This document shows positions 5,542 through 5,911 of a stretch of 5,911 nucleotides of DNA, piece after piece. The DNA lies in assembly GCA_002392525.1 (NCBI GenBank), contig DGHE01000059.1, forward strand, positions 2,812 to 8,722. Direction: 5' to 3'. The position numbers and the translations under genes were made by a program. The DNA is from Bacteroidales bacterium UBA3856. GTDB lineage: Bacteria > Bacteroidota > Bacteroidia > Bacteroidales > UBA932. Position 1 is the stretch's first letter. Each line of letters begins with the position of its first letter. Below the pieces are notes generated by a model. It worked only from the letters and a program-made list of their open reading frames with translations. It was not told the origin of the DNA and searched no databases.

Positions 5542-5911
5542 ATGGCAACAACTGCTGATCTGAAGAACGGAATGTACATCATGTTCAACGGCAAACCCTG
5601 CGCCGTTGTGTACTTCCAACACGTGAAACCCGGCAAGGGCCCTGCCTTTGTCAAGACCAAGCTCCGCAACCTCGAGAACGGCCGCATCCTGGAGAACACC
5701 TTCACCGCCGGTGTCAAGCTGGACACCATCAGCGTGGAGCGTCGCCCCTACCAGTTCCTCTATGACGACGGCGAGGCCTTCAACTTCATGCACGAGGAAA
5801 CCTACGAGCAGATCACCCTTCCCCACGACGTTGTCGAGAACTCCGACCTCATGAAGGAAGGCCAGCACGTGGAAATGATGTTCATGACCGAACCCGAAGA
5901 GCGCTGCCTCA
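5542..5911 (+). CDS. efp: Elongation factor P, N-terminal part (cut by window end)
   Basis: EF-P binds between the P and E sites of the ribosome and relieves stalling at consecutive prolines. The ATG at 5542 opens a frame that runs unbroken to the last base, giving 123 codons of a protein usually about 188 residues long. Domain I (about 1-63) holds the diagnostic loop HVKPGKGPAF (27-36); Lys32 is at the place of E. coli Lys34, the residue modified in many bacteria. The start of domain II follows, with RRPYQFLYDDGEAFNFMHEE and the DVVENSDLMKEGQ region. Which modification, if any, Lys32 receives cannot be told because no modifying enzyme gene is in view. It is transcribed divergently from the porin operon across a 131-base gap and has its own Bacteroidetes-type promoter. 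Identification is secure; only the last domain is missing because of the window edge. Confidence 0.97.
   Translation, partial: MATTADLKNGMYIMFNGKPCAVVYFQHVKPGKGPAFVKTKLRNLENGRILENTFTAGVKLDTISVERRPYQFLYDDGEAFNFMHEETYEQITLPHDVVENSDLMKEGQHVEMMFMTEPEERCL

Noticed and set aside
5515..5868. 117-codon open frame on the - strand across efp
   Set aside because: Antisense to the conserved EF-P coding sequence and to its promoter region; no own signals.

Overview
The window looks like a chromosomal piece of a Bacteroidota genome, most likely order Bacteroidales. The evidence is a Bacteroidota-type putative porin rich in 'DSL/DSI' motifs, a Bacteroidetes-style EF-P, AT-rich gaps between GC-rich genes with strong G/C third positions, and promoter boxes matching the Bacteroidetes TTTG / TAnnTTTG pattern rather than sigma70 TATAAT. 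The genus cannot be fixed from the sequence alone.

Layout, left to right: (1) the C-terminal two hundred residues of an M13 (neprilysin/PepO) zinc metallopeptidase on the + strand. (2) Overlapping its stop codon by 7 bases, an FtsX/LolC-E-type ABC transporter permease starting at a TTG, also +. (3) A 129-base gap between convergent genes, holding a 90-base two-tier palindrome with a perfect 15-bp inner stem. (4) On the - strand, an operon read right to left: a large outer-membrane putative porin followed, through a TAATG stop/start overlap, by a short MltF-like lytic transglycosylase. (5) A 131-base divergent gap carrying a weak promoter for the porin operon and a good Bacteroidetes promoter for efp, with two operator-like dyads. 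(6) The first 123 codons of elongation factor P (efp) on +, cut by the window edge.

Four of the five genes concern the cell envelope: a probable periplasmic or surface peptidase, a lipoprotein-export-type permease, an outer-membrane barrel and a peptidoglycan-cleaving enzyme. The porin/transglycosylase coupling suggests that placing the barrel in the envelope and local wall remodelling are co-expressed. EF-P is a translation factor and its neighbourhood is probably incidental.

I found no mobile element, CRISPR array, RNA gene, toxin-antitoxin pair or defence island. The window is ordinary core-type sequence; the points worth a second look are the long hairpin between the convergent genes, the Gly/Ser tail on the porin, the near-leaderless porin start, and the dyads over the efp promoter.
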